Assembly: GCA_004000625.1 (NCBI GenBank)
Contig: SAUS01000043.1
Coordinates: forward strand, 1-23,385
From: Candidatus Cibiobacter qucibialis
GTDB taxonomy: Bacteria > Bacillota > Clostridia > Oscillospirales > Ruminococcaceae
Length of the DNA stretch: 23,385 bases
Direction: 5' to 3'
Shown here: piece after piece, positions 1-7,171 of the stretch
How positions within the stretch are numbered: the stretch's first letter is position 1
Layout of the letters: each line of letters opens with the position of its first letter
Notes under the pieces: generated by a model
Database searches by the model: none
What the model saw: the letters and a program-made list of their open reading frames with translations, nothing else
What the model was told of the DNA's origin: nothing
Translations under genes and position numbers: made by a program

Positions 1-54
1 GCAGCTGCCGCACCTCGCTCGCCGTATCGGCACTTAGAATTATGCGGTATTGCC
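1..54. mobile_element. End of a MITE-like repeat element (partial, cut by window start)
   Basis: All 54 bases are the exact reverse complement of 6887-6940, the left end of the complete element at 6887-7170. The piece ends with the terminal inverted repeat (read inward: GGCAATACCGCATAATTC). The flanking bases after it are TTTG, similar to the TTTA next to the complete copy. The rest of the element lies outside the window, so neither its length nor its target duplication can be seen. Confidence 0.85.
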
Positions 55-91
55 TTTGATTTTCTTTCATAACATATAACAGGTAAATCCT

Positions 92-580
92 ATGAAACGT
101 TTCTGGGCTTTTATTGCCGCATGCCTTTTTCTGCTATTGACCGCATGCGGCGGCAGCACATCAACGACCGAACCTGTTTGGCAGGCTGAACTGCCAAATA
201 CTGGCATCACGGTACAGGTATCCGGCTGCACACTGGAAGAGAAAACTGCCTCTTACTGGGCCAATCCCGGCGCAGCAGGGGAACCGCAATCTATCATGGA
301 GTTATACGCTACCGACAGTGCTCCGCTGCTTGAAATCGCCGCACCAAAGGCGCAGGTCGATATCCAGTTCGTACAGCCAGTGGCAGGCGGCATGGCCGCT
401 TATGATCTGGCGCTGCCGGTCGAACAGGTCGATATGGTATTCCTGACCCAACCGGAAGATAACAGCACGCGTGTCCGCTTTGATACCATTTATAATTTTA
501 TCGTCACGGTTACCAGCGGTGACCAGATTGACCAGTTCTTGATTATCTGTGCCCGGAACGGATATGGTTCGGTCGAATAA
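92..580 (+). CDS. Small secreted lipoprotein of unknown function
   Basis: A 162-residue protein with a classic lipoprotein signal peptide: K2 and R3, a hydrophobic stretch (about residues 4-16) and the lipobox L16-T17-A18-C19. It is therefore expected to be lipid-anchored on the outer face of the membrane. After a Gly/Ser/Thr linker the mature part (about 140 residues) has alternating polar and hydrophobic residues, suggesting a small beta-rich domain; I recognise no family. The ribosome binding site is weak (AGGT about 10 bases before the ATG), but the signal peptide fixes this start well. The gene stands alone between the repeat element at 1-54 and the bidirectional terminator at 611-682. 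The function is unknown. Confidence 0.75.
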   Translation: MKRFWAFIAACLFLLLTACGGSTSTTEPVWQAELPNTGITVQVSGCTLEEKTASYWANPGAAGEPQSIMELYATDSAPLLEIAAPKAQVDIQFVQPVAGGMAAYDLALPVEQVDMVFLTQPEDNSTRVRFDTIYNFIVTVTSGDQIDQFLIICARNGYGSVE

Positions 581-610
581 TTTGCCATTCCATTCATAGA
601 AAATCATACA

Positions 611-682
611 AAAAAGCACATCCCAACAGGGTTTTGCTGCCGGCATTTGGCCAGTGACATATCCTGTCAGGATGTGCTTTTT
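611..682. terminator. Bidirectional terminator between the lipoprotein gene and luxS
   Basis: A perfect 13-bp stem, AAAAAGCACATCC at 611-623 with GGATGTGCTTTTT at 670-682. It is followed by T-rich sequence on the + strand, and its A-tract gives a run of Ts on the - strand. It lies 30 bases after the lipoprotein stop and 46 bases after the luxS stop, so it can serve both convergent genes. Confidence 0.85.
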
Positions 683-728
683 GTTTCTTTATTCTTTTGG
701 CCTTTTACGCTGTTTCGCTATCGGAGCC

Positions 729-1190
729 TTACTTCTCCTGGTAGCGCATATGGTCGGCATCCAGCTTTTGCAAAACTTCGCTCATAGCCTTGCATTCCAG
801 TCGTGCTGCCACCGGGTCCTTCATCAGGTAGTTGCCACATTCAACGGCGGAGGCGCCCGGAATATCACCATCATACTCTGCCATCCAGGCAAAGCTTTCC
901 TGGGTCAGCGCCAGCGCTTCGGCGTCCGTCAGGCCGCGGGTCAACAGATAGAAACCGGTCAGGCAGCCCATCGGCCCAACATAAATCACATGCTCGCTCC
1001 ATTTACTGTTGCGGGCATAGGTGGCAAACAGATGCTCAATCGTATGGGCGCAGGCAGGGGACAGATAACTGCCCTTGTTCGGCGTTTTCATGCGGATATC
1101 CCAGGTCAGCACATCTCCATCCTTGCGGGAAAGGTACATGCCCGGAACCAAGGTATTATGGTCAACACAAAAGCTTGCAATGCGTTCCAT
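729..1190 (-). CDS. luxS: S-ribosylhomocysteine lyase LuxS
   Basis: LuxS cleaves S-ribosylhomocysteine to homocysteine and 4,5-dihydroxypentane-2,3-dione, the precursor of AI-2, as part of the activated methyl cycle in the cytoplasm. The 153-residue length is normal. The metal-binding HTIEH motif (H49, E52, H53), the catalytic cysteine in GPMGC (C76) and the third metal ligand in ECGN (C118) are all present. An AAGGAG ribosome binding site precedes the ATG. The gene starts 11 bases after the pyk stop, so it is almost certainly co-transcribed with pyk. The terminator at 611-682 ends the unit. No Pfs/MTAN nucleosidase, which makes its substrate, is encoded in the window. Confidence 0.96.
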   Translation of the reverse strand: MERIASFCVDHNTLVPGMYLSRKDGDVLTWDIRMKTPNKGSYLSPACAHTIEHLFATYARNSKWSEHVIYVGPMGCLTGFYLLTRGLTDAEALALTQESFAWMAEYDGDIPGASAVECGNYLMKDPVAARLECKAMSEVLQKLDADHMRYQEK

Positions 1191-1201
1191 GTTTTTTCTC
1201 C

Positions 1202-2950
1202 TTATTCAGACATTGCCTGTACAACACCGCGGGCACAGTCCATCGAAATTTTCATGCCATCCTTCAGGGTACGGGTTGCGTGGGTTGCACCAATGATAAC
1301 CGGCTTACCCAATGTCAGACCAACAATGGCGGAATGGCTATTTGCACCGGCTTCCTCGGCAATAATACCGGCAGCCTGGCGCATATACGGCAGTGTATCG
1401 TTGGTGGTGAACGGGACCACCAAAATCTGACCTGCCTTGAACTTCTTGGCGGCTTCCTCGGCATTGCGGCAAACGCAAACTTCGCCCTTGGCATTCAGGC
1501 CCGGATTGATGCCGATGCCGGTCAGCAGGGTATCCCCAACCAAGTGTACCTTAATCATATTCGTGGTTCCGGAAACGCCAACGGGAACACCGGCCGTAAC
1601 CACAACACGGTCGCCGGAATGAATCAAGCCAGCATCCTCCGCCGCCTTGACGGACATGCTGATGAGCTCATCGGTCGAATGGGCATAATCCATCAGCAGG
1701 GGAGTCACGCCGCGGTAAACGTTCATCTGGCGGCATGTCGTTTCATCCAGTACGCAGGCAATAATGGGGGCATCCGGACGGAAACGGCTCAGCAGACGGG
1801 CAGTTTCACCGCTCTTGGATGCCGTAATGATGGCAGAAGCACTGATATCCGAAGCCGTGGTGCAGGCCGCATGGCTGACAGCGGCGCTGATGGTCAGGCG
1901 GGTAGAATCCATGCCGACATGGTGGCACAGGGATTCATAGTTGGTATCGCTCTCGGTGGTTTCGGCAATCATTGCCATAGCTTTCAGGGCCTCTACCGGA
2001 TACTTGCCTGCGGCAGTTTCGCCGGACAGCATAACGGCACCGGTGCCGTCATAAATGGCGTTGGCAACGTCGGTAATTTCTGCACGGGTGGGGCGGGGGT
2101 TCACTATCATGGAATCCAGCATCTGGGTTGCCGTGATGCAGATTTTGCCCATCTGCATGGCATGGTCAATCAGGTGCTTCTGGATGGACGGGATTTCGGC
2201 ATAGTCAATTTCAACGCCCATATCGCCGCGGGCAACCATAATGCCATCGGCAACGCTCAGGATCTCATCAATATTATCAATGCCTTCCTGGTTCTCAATT
2301 TTGGCAATGATGCGGATATTGGCATTATGCTCATCCAGCAGGTGGCGGATATCCATAATATCCTGTGCGCTGCGGGTAAAACTGGCGGAGATCAGGTCAT
2401 ACCCCTGTTCAATACCAAACAGGATATCATCGCGGTCACGCTGGCTCATATACGGCATGGACAGGTGCACACCGGGAACGTTGACACCCTTCTTAGTCTT
2501 GATCACACCATCATTTTCCACGGTGCAGACGATATCCGTATCGGTAATGCTTTCGATGCGCAGGGAAATCAGGCCATCATCCAGCATAATGCGGCCACCA
2601 ACACTGACATCATGCGGCAGGTCCTTGTAAGTGATGGAGCTGATTTCCTTCGTGCCCTTAACATTGCGGGAGGTCAGGATGAATTTCTGCCCAGCGGTCA
2701 GCTGCTCCTTGCCGTTCTCGAATTCGCCCAGGCGGATCTCCGGGCCTTTGGTATCCAGCATTGCCGGAATGGAAACGTCAAGCTCTTTGCTCAGTGCGCG
2801 CAGCTGATCCAAACGGCCTTTGTGTTCCGCGTAATCGCCATGCGAAAAATTGAAGCGTGCAACATTCATCCCGTTTTCCAGCAGCTGGCGCAGAATGCCG
2901 GGCTGGTCGGTAGACGGCCCCAAAGTACATACAATTTTAGTTTTGCGCAT
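1202..2950 (-). CDS. pyk: Pyruvate kinase with C-terminal PEP-utiliser-like domain
   Basis: Converts phosphoenolpyruvate and ADP to pyruvate and ATP, the last step of glycolysis. At 582 residues it is longer than the basic enzyme (about 470) and matches the Bacillus-type form. The catalytic barrel starts with the RKTKIVCTLGPS motif; the B domain lies at about 71-170; active-site K217 is in IAKIEN and the ARGDMGVE metal/substrate motif starts at residue 240. The GAVMLSGETAAGKYP helix and an allosteric C domain follow. The last ~80 residues (from about 503) are the extra domain related to the phosphohistidine domain of PEP-utilising enzymes, including NSHSAIVGLTLGKP. AGGAGGGG precedes the ATG. 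It is the first gene of the pyk-luxS unit. Confidence 0.96.
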   Translation of the reverse strand: MRKTKIVCTLGPSTDQPGILRQLLENGMNVARFNFSHGDYAEHKGRLDQLRALSKELDVSIPAMLDTKGPEIRLGEFENGKEQLTAGQKFILTSRNVKGTKEISSITYKDLPHDVSVGGRIMLDDGLISLRIESITDTDIVCTVENDGVIKTKKGVNVPGVHLSMPYMSQRDRDDILFGIEQGYDLISASFTRSAQDIMDIRHLLDEHNANIRIIAKIENQEGIDNIDEILSVADGIMVARGDMGVEIDYAEIPSIQKHLIDHAMQMGKICITATQMLDSMIVNPRPTRAEITDVANAIYDGTGAVMLSGETAAGKYPVEALKAMAMIAETTESDTNYESLCHHVGMDSTRLTISAAVSHAACTTASDISASAIITASKSGETARLLSRFRPDAPIIACVLDETTCRQMNVYRGVTPLLMDYAHSTDELISMSVKAAEDAGLIHSGDRVVVTAGVPVGVSGTTNMIKVHLVGDTLLTGIGINPGLNAKGEVCVCRNAEEAAKKFKAGQILVVPFTTNDTLPYMRQAAGIIAEEAGANSHSAIVGLTLGKPVIIGATHATRTLKDGMKISMDCARGVVQAMSE

Positions 2951-3054
2951 AAATACCCCTCCTGAAAATATGCTATTGTACAGGATTTTTATCTGCCAGA
3001 GTTTTAAGCCCCGTATTCTAGCAGGTACTTTCCATACAAAATCTTAACACAAAC

Positions 3055-3083
3055 ATTATAATACAAAGGTCAAGCCAGTACAA
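3055..3083 (-). promoter_or_regulatory. Candidate sigma-A promoter for pyk-luxS
   Basis: Read on the minus strand: TTGTAC (3083-3078), 17 bases, TATAAT (3060-3055). The -10 box is perfect and the -35 box poor. It would give a leader of about 95 bases before the pyk ATG. This and the rightward promoter at 3201-3229 are the only signals I see in the 416-base gap 2951-3366; no riboswitch or gene is apparent there. Confidence 0.5.
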
Positions 3084-3200
3084 GCCGCGCATTCCTTTGC
3101 GCAAACATTTTTTGTGCAGATTTTACAACGTACGTCTTGCAGTTTTGTCATCCTGTATTTCTCTCCAATTTACACTGCAAAGCACAATAAAAGGTTTTGT

Positions 3201-3229
3201 TTTACTTTTGGGTGGGAATAGGGTATAAT
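3201..3229 (+). promoter_or_regulatory. Candidate sigma-A promoter for deoB operon
   Basis: TTTACT (3201-3206), 17-base spacer, TATAAT (3224-3229). Transcription would start near 3236, leaving a leader of about 130 bases before deoB. It faces away from the candidate pyk promoter, consistent with the divergent gene layout. Confidence 0.6.
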
Positions 3230-3366
3230 AAAATCAATACAAAAAATCAGCCATTTGAGTTTCTTATCCCTGCGAACGGCGTAAAGGATCATGCTTTTTT
3301 ACACAAATCCGTGTTCTCGTTTTGTTTTCCCGCGGAACATGGTACAATACAAGGAGCTTGAACACT

Positions 3367-4542
3367 ATGGCAAAACGTATTTTTTTAATCGTTCTTGACA
3401 GCTTTGGCATTGGTGCCGAGCCTGATGCCCCTGCTTTTGGCGATGCCGGTACCAACACTTTGGGCGCTATTGCCGGACACCCCAATTTCAAGTGGGACCA
3501 ACTGGCCCGCCTTGGCATGTTTAATCTGGACGGTGTAACCTGTGGCACAAAGCTGGATGCCCCTGTCGGTTGCTATGCCCGCCTGCGGGAAGCCAGCGCC
3601 GGGAAAGATACCACCATCGGTCACTGGGAGATTGCCGGTCTGCTCAGCCCGGAGCCACTGCCAACTTTCCCGAATGGATTCCCGAAAGAAGTTCTGGATG
3701 AGTTTACCGCCCGCACCGGGTATCAGGTACTGTGCAACAGGCCTTACTCCGGCACCGAAGTCATCAAAGACTATGGTGAGGAACATATGAAAACCGGCGC
3801 ATTGATCGTATACACCTCCGCAGACAGCGTGTTCCAGATTGCCGCCAACGAGGCGATCGTCCCGGTAGAAAAGCTGTATGAAATCTGTGCCGAAGCCCGC
3901 CGCATGCTGGTTGGCAAATACGGCGTTGGCCGCGTGATTGCCCGTCCCTTTGTCGGGGATTGTGCCGCCAACTTCACCCGCACCCCGCGCCGCCATGATT
4001 TCAGCCTGGTGCCGCCCGCAGATACCATGCTGGATGTTTTGCAGCAGGCTGGTAAATCCACCATCGGCGTTGGCAAGATCCACGATATTTTCGCTGGCAA
4101 GGGTGTGAGCGAAACCATCCGCACCTCCGGCAATACGGAGGGCCTGAAAGTGACCATGGAATTGGCTGACCGTGATTTTGACGGCCTTGCTTTTGTGAAT
4201 CTGGTTGATTTCGATATGCTGTACGGTCACCGCCGGGATGTGGCCGGTTATGCCGCAGCAGCAGCCGAATTCAATGATTGGCTGCCCACATTTATGGACA
4301 AGATGCGCCCCGATGACATTCTGATGATAACGGCCGACCATGGATGTGATCCTTCTTACACCAAAACAACCGACCACACCCGCGAATATGTTCCGTTCCT
4401 GATTTACGGCAAGAACCTGCGCCACGGTGTTGACCTTGGCACCCGGTACTGCTTTGGCACCATTGCCAACACCGTATGCGATGCCCTGGATGTAAAAGCC
4501 TGCCTGGCCGGGTGCAGCGTATGGAATGAAATCAAGGCATGA
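3367..4542 (+). CDS. deoB: Phosphopentomutase
   Basis: Interconverts (deoxy)ribose 1-phosphate and 5-phosphate in nucleoside salvage, linking phosphorolysis to the pentose phosphate pathway. The 391-residue length fits the family (about 390-400). Alkaline-phosphatase superfamily metal motifs are visible: VLDSFGIG near the N-terminus (D11), the GKDTTIGHWE segment with the phosphorylated threonine (T82/T83), the DMLYGHRRD segment and TADHGCDP plus TTDHTRE near the C-terminus. I chose the ATG at 3367 because AAGGAG lies ten bases upstream; the frame opens earlier at 3322 but without a ribosome site. The stop overlaps the start region of the next gene, so the two are translationally coupled. No purine or pyrimidine nucleoside phosphorylase gene is adjacent. 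Confidence 0.95.
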   Translation: MAKRIFLIVLDSFGIGAEPDAPAFGDAGTNTLGAIAGHPNFKWDQLARLGMFNLDGVTCGTKLDAPVGCYARLREASAGKDTTIGHWEIAGLLSPEPLPTFPNGFPKEVLDEFTARTGYQVLCNRPYSGTEVIKDYGEEHMKTGALIVYTSADSVFQIAANEAIVPVEKLYEICAEARRMLVGKYGVGRVIARPFVGDCAANFTRTPRRHDFSLVPPADTMLDVLQQAGKSTIGVGKIHDIFAGKGVSETIRTSGNTEGLKVTMELADRDFDGLAFVNLVDFDMLYGHRRDVAGYAAAAAEFNDWLPTFMDKMRPDDILMITADHGCDPSYTKTTDHTREYVPFLIYGKNLRHGVDLGTRYCFGTIANTVCDALDVKACLAGCSVWNEIKA

Positions 4543-5399
4543 TGTCGAAACACGCTACCACCACAAAAGGAATGAGCCATTTCATGTTATTTTTGCTCCG
4601 CCTGCTGGCCTTGGCGCTGTTTATTTATTCCGTTTCTCTGGTTTTCACTTCCAACTTTAACATGGGCAACCTGTTGGTGTGGCTGCTTACCGCAGCAGTA
4701 GATGTCTATGCCATCTGGCAGCAGCCCATCCATCATTGGCTGCACGGTACCATACCCGGCAAAATTGTGTTCGTCTTTTTGCTTGTGTTTGGCGTTTTGT
4801 ATGCTGCGCTGCTCGGCTTTGTAGCGTTCAGCGGCTATGCCAACCCCGCCACCGGACAAGAAAAAGTTGTAATCGTCCTAGGTGCTGGTCTGCGCAAGGA
4901 CCGCCCCAGCCTATTGCTGCGTTACCGGCTCGACAAAGCCTATGAATACGCCGTTGCCCATCCAGATGCCTTGGTCATCACCACCGGCGGACAAGGCAGG
5001 GATGAATGGGTGCCGGAAGGCCAGGCTATGCGGAATTATCTGATTGAAAAAGGACTGGATTCCCAGCGCGTTCTCGCGGAATGCAAATCCACTTCCACCG
5101 AGGAAAATTTTCTCTTTGCCAAAGAGATTCTTGTCCAGCAGGGCTTCAGTGCTCAGGAGCCGGTCGTCTATGTAACCAACGCATTCCACTGCTACCGCGG
5201 CGGGGTATACGCGGCTATGGCTGGTTTTACCACAGCCCACGCACTGCCCGCCGGGATTCCTTTACGCAGTGTGCTCACCTGTTACCTGCGGGAAGCTGCT
5301 GCCGTTATCTATTACTGGCTTTTCAAATCTTCACGCACAGGGTTTATGCAACCGCTTGTGGGGTTGTTAAGCCTAAATAAAAAGTTCTTTTACAAATGA
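4539..5399 (+). CDS. YdcF/SanA-type (DUF218) membrane protein
   Basis: A 286-residue protein with three hydrophobic segments at about residues 16-37, 46-63 and 76-100, followed by a DUF218 domain. That domain opens with VVIVLGAGL, then has the RYRLDKA helix, ITTGGQG, the STSTEEN segment and VTNAFHCYR, all typical. Related proteins (YdcF, SanA, ElyC) are membrane-associated and linked to envelope or peptidoglycan-precursor metabolism, but the reaction is not settled. The ATGATG at 4539 overlaps the deoB stop, giving coupled translation; in-frame ATGs at 4572 and 4584 are possible, the former with AAAAGG just before it. The exact start is uncertain by up to 15 residues; the family assignment is firm. 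Confidence 0.85.
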   Translation: MMSKHATTTKGMSHFMLFLLRLLALALFIYSVSLVFTSNFNMGNLLVWLLTAAVDVYAIWQQPIHHWLHGTIPGKIVFVFLLVFGVLYAALLGFVAFSGYANPATGQEKVVIVLGAGLRKDRPSLLLRYRLDKAYEYAVAHPDALVITTGGQGRDEWVPEGQAMRNYLIEKGLDSQRVLAECKSTSTEENFLFAKEILVQQGFSAQEPVVYVTNAFHCYRGGVYAAMAGFTTAHALPAGIPLRSVLTCYLREAAAVIYYWLFKSSRTGFMQPLVGLLSLNKKFFYK

Positions 5400-5477
5400 T
5401 GTAAAGCAGTTTGCTGCTATTCCAGCGCTGCCGAAAAATACAATGTGCGGCTTTGCCGTACAAGACGGGAGAGTATC

Positions 5478-6239
5478 ATGCAGATCCGTTATTACAAAGA
5501 ATACAGCCGCTACCTGAACCGCGATATGGAATTCAAGGTATACGGCCATGCCGGGCGGCCCATTTTGATTTTTCCCTGCCAGAGCGGCCGCTTTTTTGAC
5601 TGGGAAGACCGCAACATGTGCAACCTTGCAGCGCCCTGGATTGATGCCGGAAAGCTGCAGATCATCGCGGCAGACAGCATTGACCGCGAAAGCTGGGACA
5701 ATGACGGCCCCGCGCGCCCCCGCATTGAAATGCAGGAGCGCTGGTATAATTATGTCTGCGAGGAATTGACCCCCCGTGCGCTGGAAATCAATCGGGAGCA
5801 GGGGCCGGACCACATGGGCAAAGTTCTTGTGGGTGGTGCCAGCATGGGTGCTGGGCATGCCGTCAACCTATTTTTGCGCCGTCCCGACCTGTATAACGGC
5901 ACCATTGCCTTGAGCGGCCTATACCAGGCGGATATGTTCTTTAAGGGCTATATGGATGACCTTGTTTACCGCAACAGTCCCTGTGATTACATGCGCAATT
6001 TCCCGGATAACCACCCATACAAAGAACTGTATGCCAAAGCGGACAAGTTCATTATGTGCTGCGGCCAGGGCCAGTGGGAAGAAGAACTACTGCGTTCCAC
6101 CTTGCAGCTGCGGGATATTCTGGAAAGCAAGGATATCCATCCCATTGTTGACATCTGGGGCCAGGATGTTTCCCACGACTGGTATTGGTGGGAAAAACAG
6201 TGGGTTTATTTCCTGGAAATGACTCTTGGTAAAGCCTGA
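5478..6239 (+). CDS. Esterase-family alpha/beta hydrolase
   Basis: A 253-residue cytoplasmic hydrolase of the putative esterase family (esterase D / S-formylglutathione hydrolase-like fold). The nucleophile elbow GASMGA places the catalytic serine at S122. A likely catalytic histidine is H233 in SHDWYWW, and an acid could be supplied by D225 or D230. There is no signal peptide. The start at 5478 is supported by GGGAGAG just upstream; an in-frame ATG at 5445 has no ribosome site. It lies 78 bases after the DUF218 gene with no terminator between, so it probably belongs to the deoB transcript. The substrate is unknown: simple esters, acylated sugars or S-acyl compounds are all possible. Confidence 0.85.
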   Translation: MQIRYYKEYSRYLNRDMEFKVYGHAGRPILIFPCQSGRFFDWEDRNMCNLAAPWIDAGKLQIIAADSIDRESWDNDGPARPRIEMQERWYNYVCEELTPRALEINREQGPDHMGKVLVGGASMGAGHAVNLFLRRPDLYNGTIALSGLYQADMFFKGYMDDLVYRNSPCDYMRNFPDNHPYKELYAKADKFIMCCGQGQWEEELLRSTLQLRDILESKDIHPIVDIWGQDVSHDWYWWEKQWVYFLEMTLGKA

Positions 6240-6312
6240 GGCACATCGTTGTATCTCCGCATGCGAATCGTTTCAAGCAAAACTCAATATAAGTCATTTT
6301 CAACCTAAATAA

Positions 6313-6368
6313 AACAGCACCCCGGCGGATATCCCAACAAAAAGGGATAAAACCGCCGGGGTGCTGTT
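6313..6368. terminator. Strong bidirectional terminator
   Basis: A perfect 16-bp stem, AACAGCACCCCGGCGG (6313-6328) with CCGCCGGGGTGCTGTT (6353-6368), and a second small ATCCC/GGGAT stem inside the loop. T-rich tracts follow on both strands, better on the minus strand (TTTTATTT). It separates the convergent esterase and ACT-domain genes. Confidence 0.9.
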
Positions 6369-6404
6369 CTAATTTTATATGAGACTTTTGCCCTGTATAC
6401 GCGC

Positions 6405-6860
6405 TTACAGCTCAAACGCCTTATTCAACGCATTCAGTGCCACATCTTCATCTTCCTGATGGATCAACAGGGAAATGTCAAGGTCACTGGTGGTGATCAG
6501 AACAACTTCTGCGTTCACTTTTGCCAGCGCGGCCAAAGCGCGTGCTGCAACGCCGCAACTGGTAACCATATCCTCACCAAACAGGTTGATCTTAGTATAG
6601 CCACCGGAAATCAGCGGGGGATTGGCCTTGGCAGCCGCCGGGATGGCCTGCATGACTGCGGCAAAATTGCTGTAGCTGGTGGTAAAACTGAAATCCACCG
6701 CCGTACCGCGCGGGGCACTCTGGCAGATCATATCCACCACAATACCTGCCTTGGCAAACACCTCCAAATGCTCTGCCAGGCTCTGTGCGCTGTATTGGGC
6801 AGCGGGGAAGGTGGTAAGCATAATATTCTGCTCGCTGCTGATTTTGCTGACACCGTACAT
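6405..6860 (-). CDS. Stand-alone ACT-domain pair, aspartokinase-regulatory-like
   Basis: A 151-residue protein that appears to be two ACT modules with no catalytic domain. The first covers about residues 3-70 (NIMLTTFPAA, then KAGIVVDMICQS) and the second about 85-148 (INLFGEDMVTSCGVAARALAAL, then VVLITTSDLDISLLI). The SDLDIS pattern and the helix after GEDM resemble the C-terminal regulatory part of aspartate kinase. ACT domains bind amino acids. AAAGGGG precedes the ATG at 6860. It is the last gene downstream of asd-dapA-dapB-capA but is now separated from capA by the repeat element 6887-7170. Inference: a free regulatory subunit sensing lysine or threonine for an aspartate kinase encoded elsewhere. 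The function is unproven. Confidence 0.75.
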   Translation of the reverse strand: MYGVSKISSEQNIMLTTFPAAQYSAQSLAEHLEVFAKAGIVVDMICQSAPRGTAVDFSFTTSYSNFAAVMQAIPAAAKANPPLISGGYTKINLFGEDMVTSCGVAARALAALAKVNAEVVLITTSDLDISLLIHQEDEDVALNALNKAFEL

Positions 6861-6886
6861 AAAAATACCCCTTTCGTTTTGTTTTA

Positions 6887-7170
6887 GGCAATACCGCATA
6901 ATTCTAAGTGCCGATACGGCGAGCGAGGTGCGGCAGCTGCTAAGCCAAAAGCGCAGATAATACTGGATGCTGCAAAGGTGAGCGCCGCCAGTGGCGGAAA
7001 CAGCGAACCGAAGCAGGGGCAGCGGTCGCAGAGTGCGAGGGGCTTTTGCCCCCGAAGCACGATGCGGGTACCGCAACCCGACATTATCGAGCATTTTGGC
7101 AACGCAGATGCCGTGCCGCAGTCGCCGAAGCGGTGCTTAAGCCGTCAGGCGGGAATTGTGCGGTGTTGCC
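6887..7170. mobile_element. MITE-like non-coding element, 284 bp, with inverted ends and TTTA duplication
   Basis: Bounded by imperfect terminal inverted repeats, GGCAATACCGCATAATTC at 6887-6904 and the complement of GGCAACACCGCACAATTC at 7153-7170 (16 of 18 match). TTTA directly flanks both ends (6883-6886 and 7171-7174), a likely 4-base target duplication. The interior is GC-rich with several small hairpins (for example GGGGC-TTTT-GCCCC near 7039-7053 and TGCGG-GTA-CCGCA near 7063-7075). It has no convincing gene. Its first 54 bases recur exactly, inverted, at 1-54. It is too short to encode a transposase, so it would need one in trans. Confidence 0.8.
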
Positions 7171-7171
7171 T

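Noticed and set aside
50..80. TTGCCT at the repeat end with TATAAC as a promoter for the lipoprotein gene
   Set aside because: The spacer is 19 bases and both boxes are imperfect. It is possible but too weak to list as a feature.
803..2965. A 720-codon open frame on the + strand
   Set aside because: It is antisense to pyk and luxS, which have full family motifs. Its product is low-complexity His/Gly/Asn-rich, as expected from the complement of codon-biased genes.
3343..3348. TACAAT as a -10 box just before deoB
   Set aside because: It lies so close to the ribosome site (3351-3356) that the RNA would begin inside or after it. The site at 3201-3229 fits better.
3385..4425. A 346-codon open frame on the minus strand
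   Set aside because: Shadow of deoB, whose metal-binding motifs are unambiguous.
6869..6891. Outward TTGCCT at the repeat end as a -35 box for the ACT gene
   Set aside because: The matching -10 position falls on the sequence just before the ATG, so the RNA would lack the ribosome site.
6884..7102. Open frames within the 284-bp repeat element
   Set aside because: They cross element ends, lack ribosome sites and show no protein-like pattern; the element looks non-coding.
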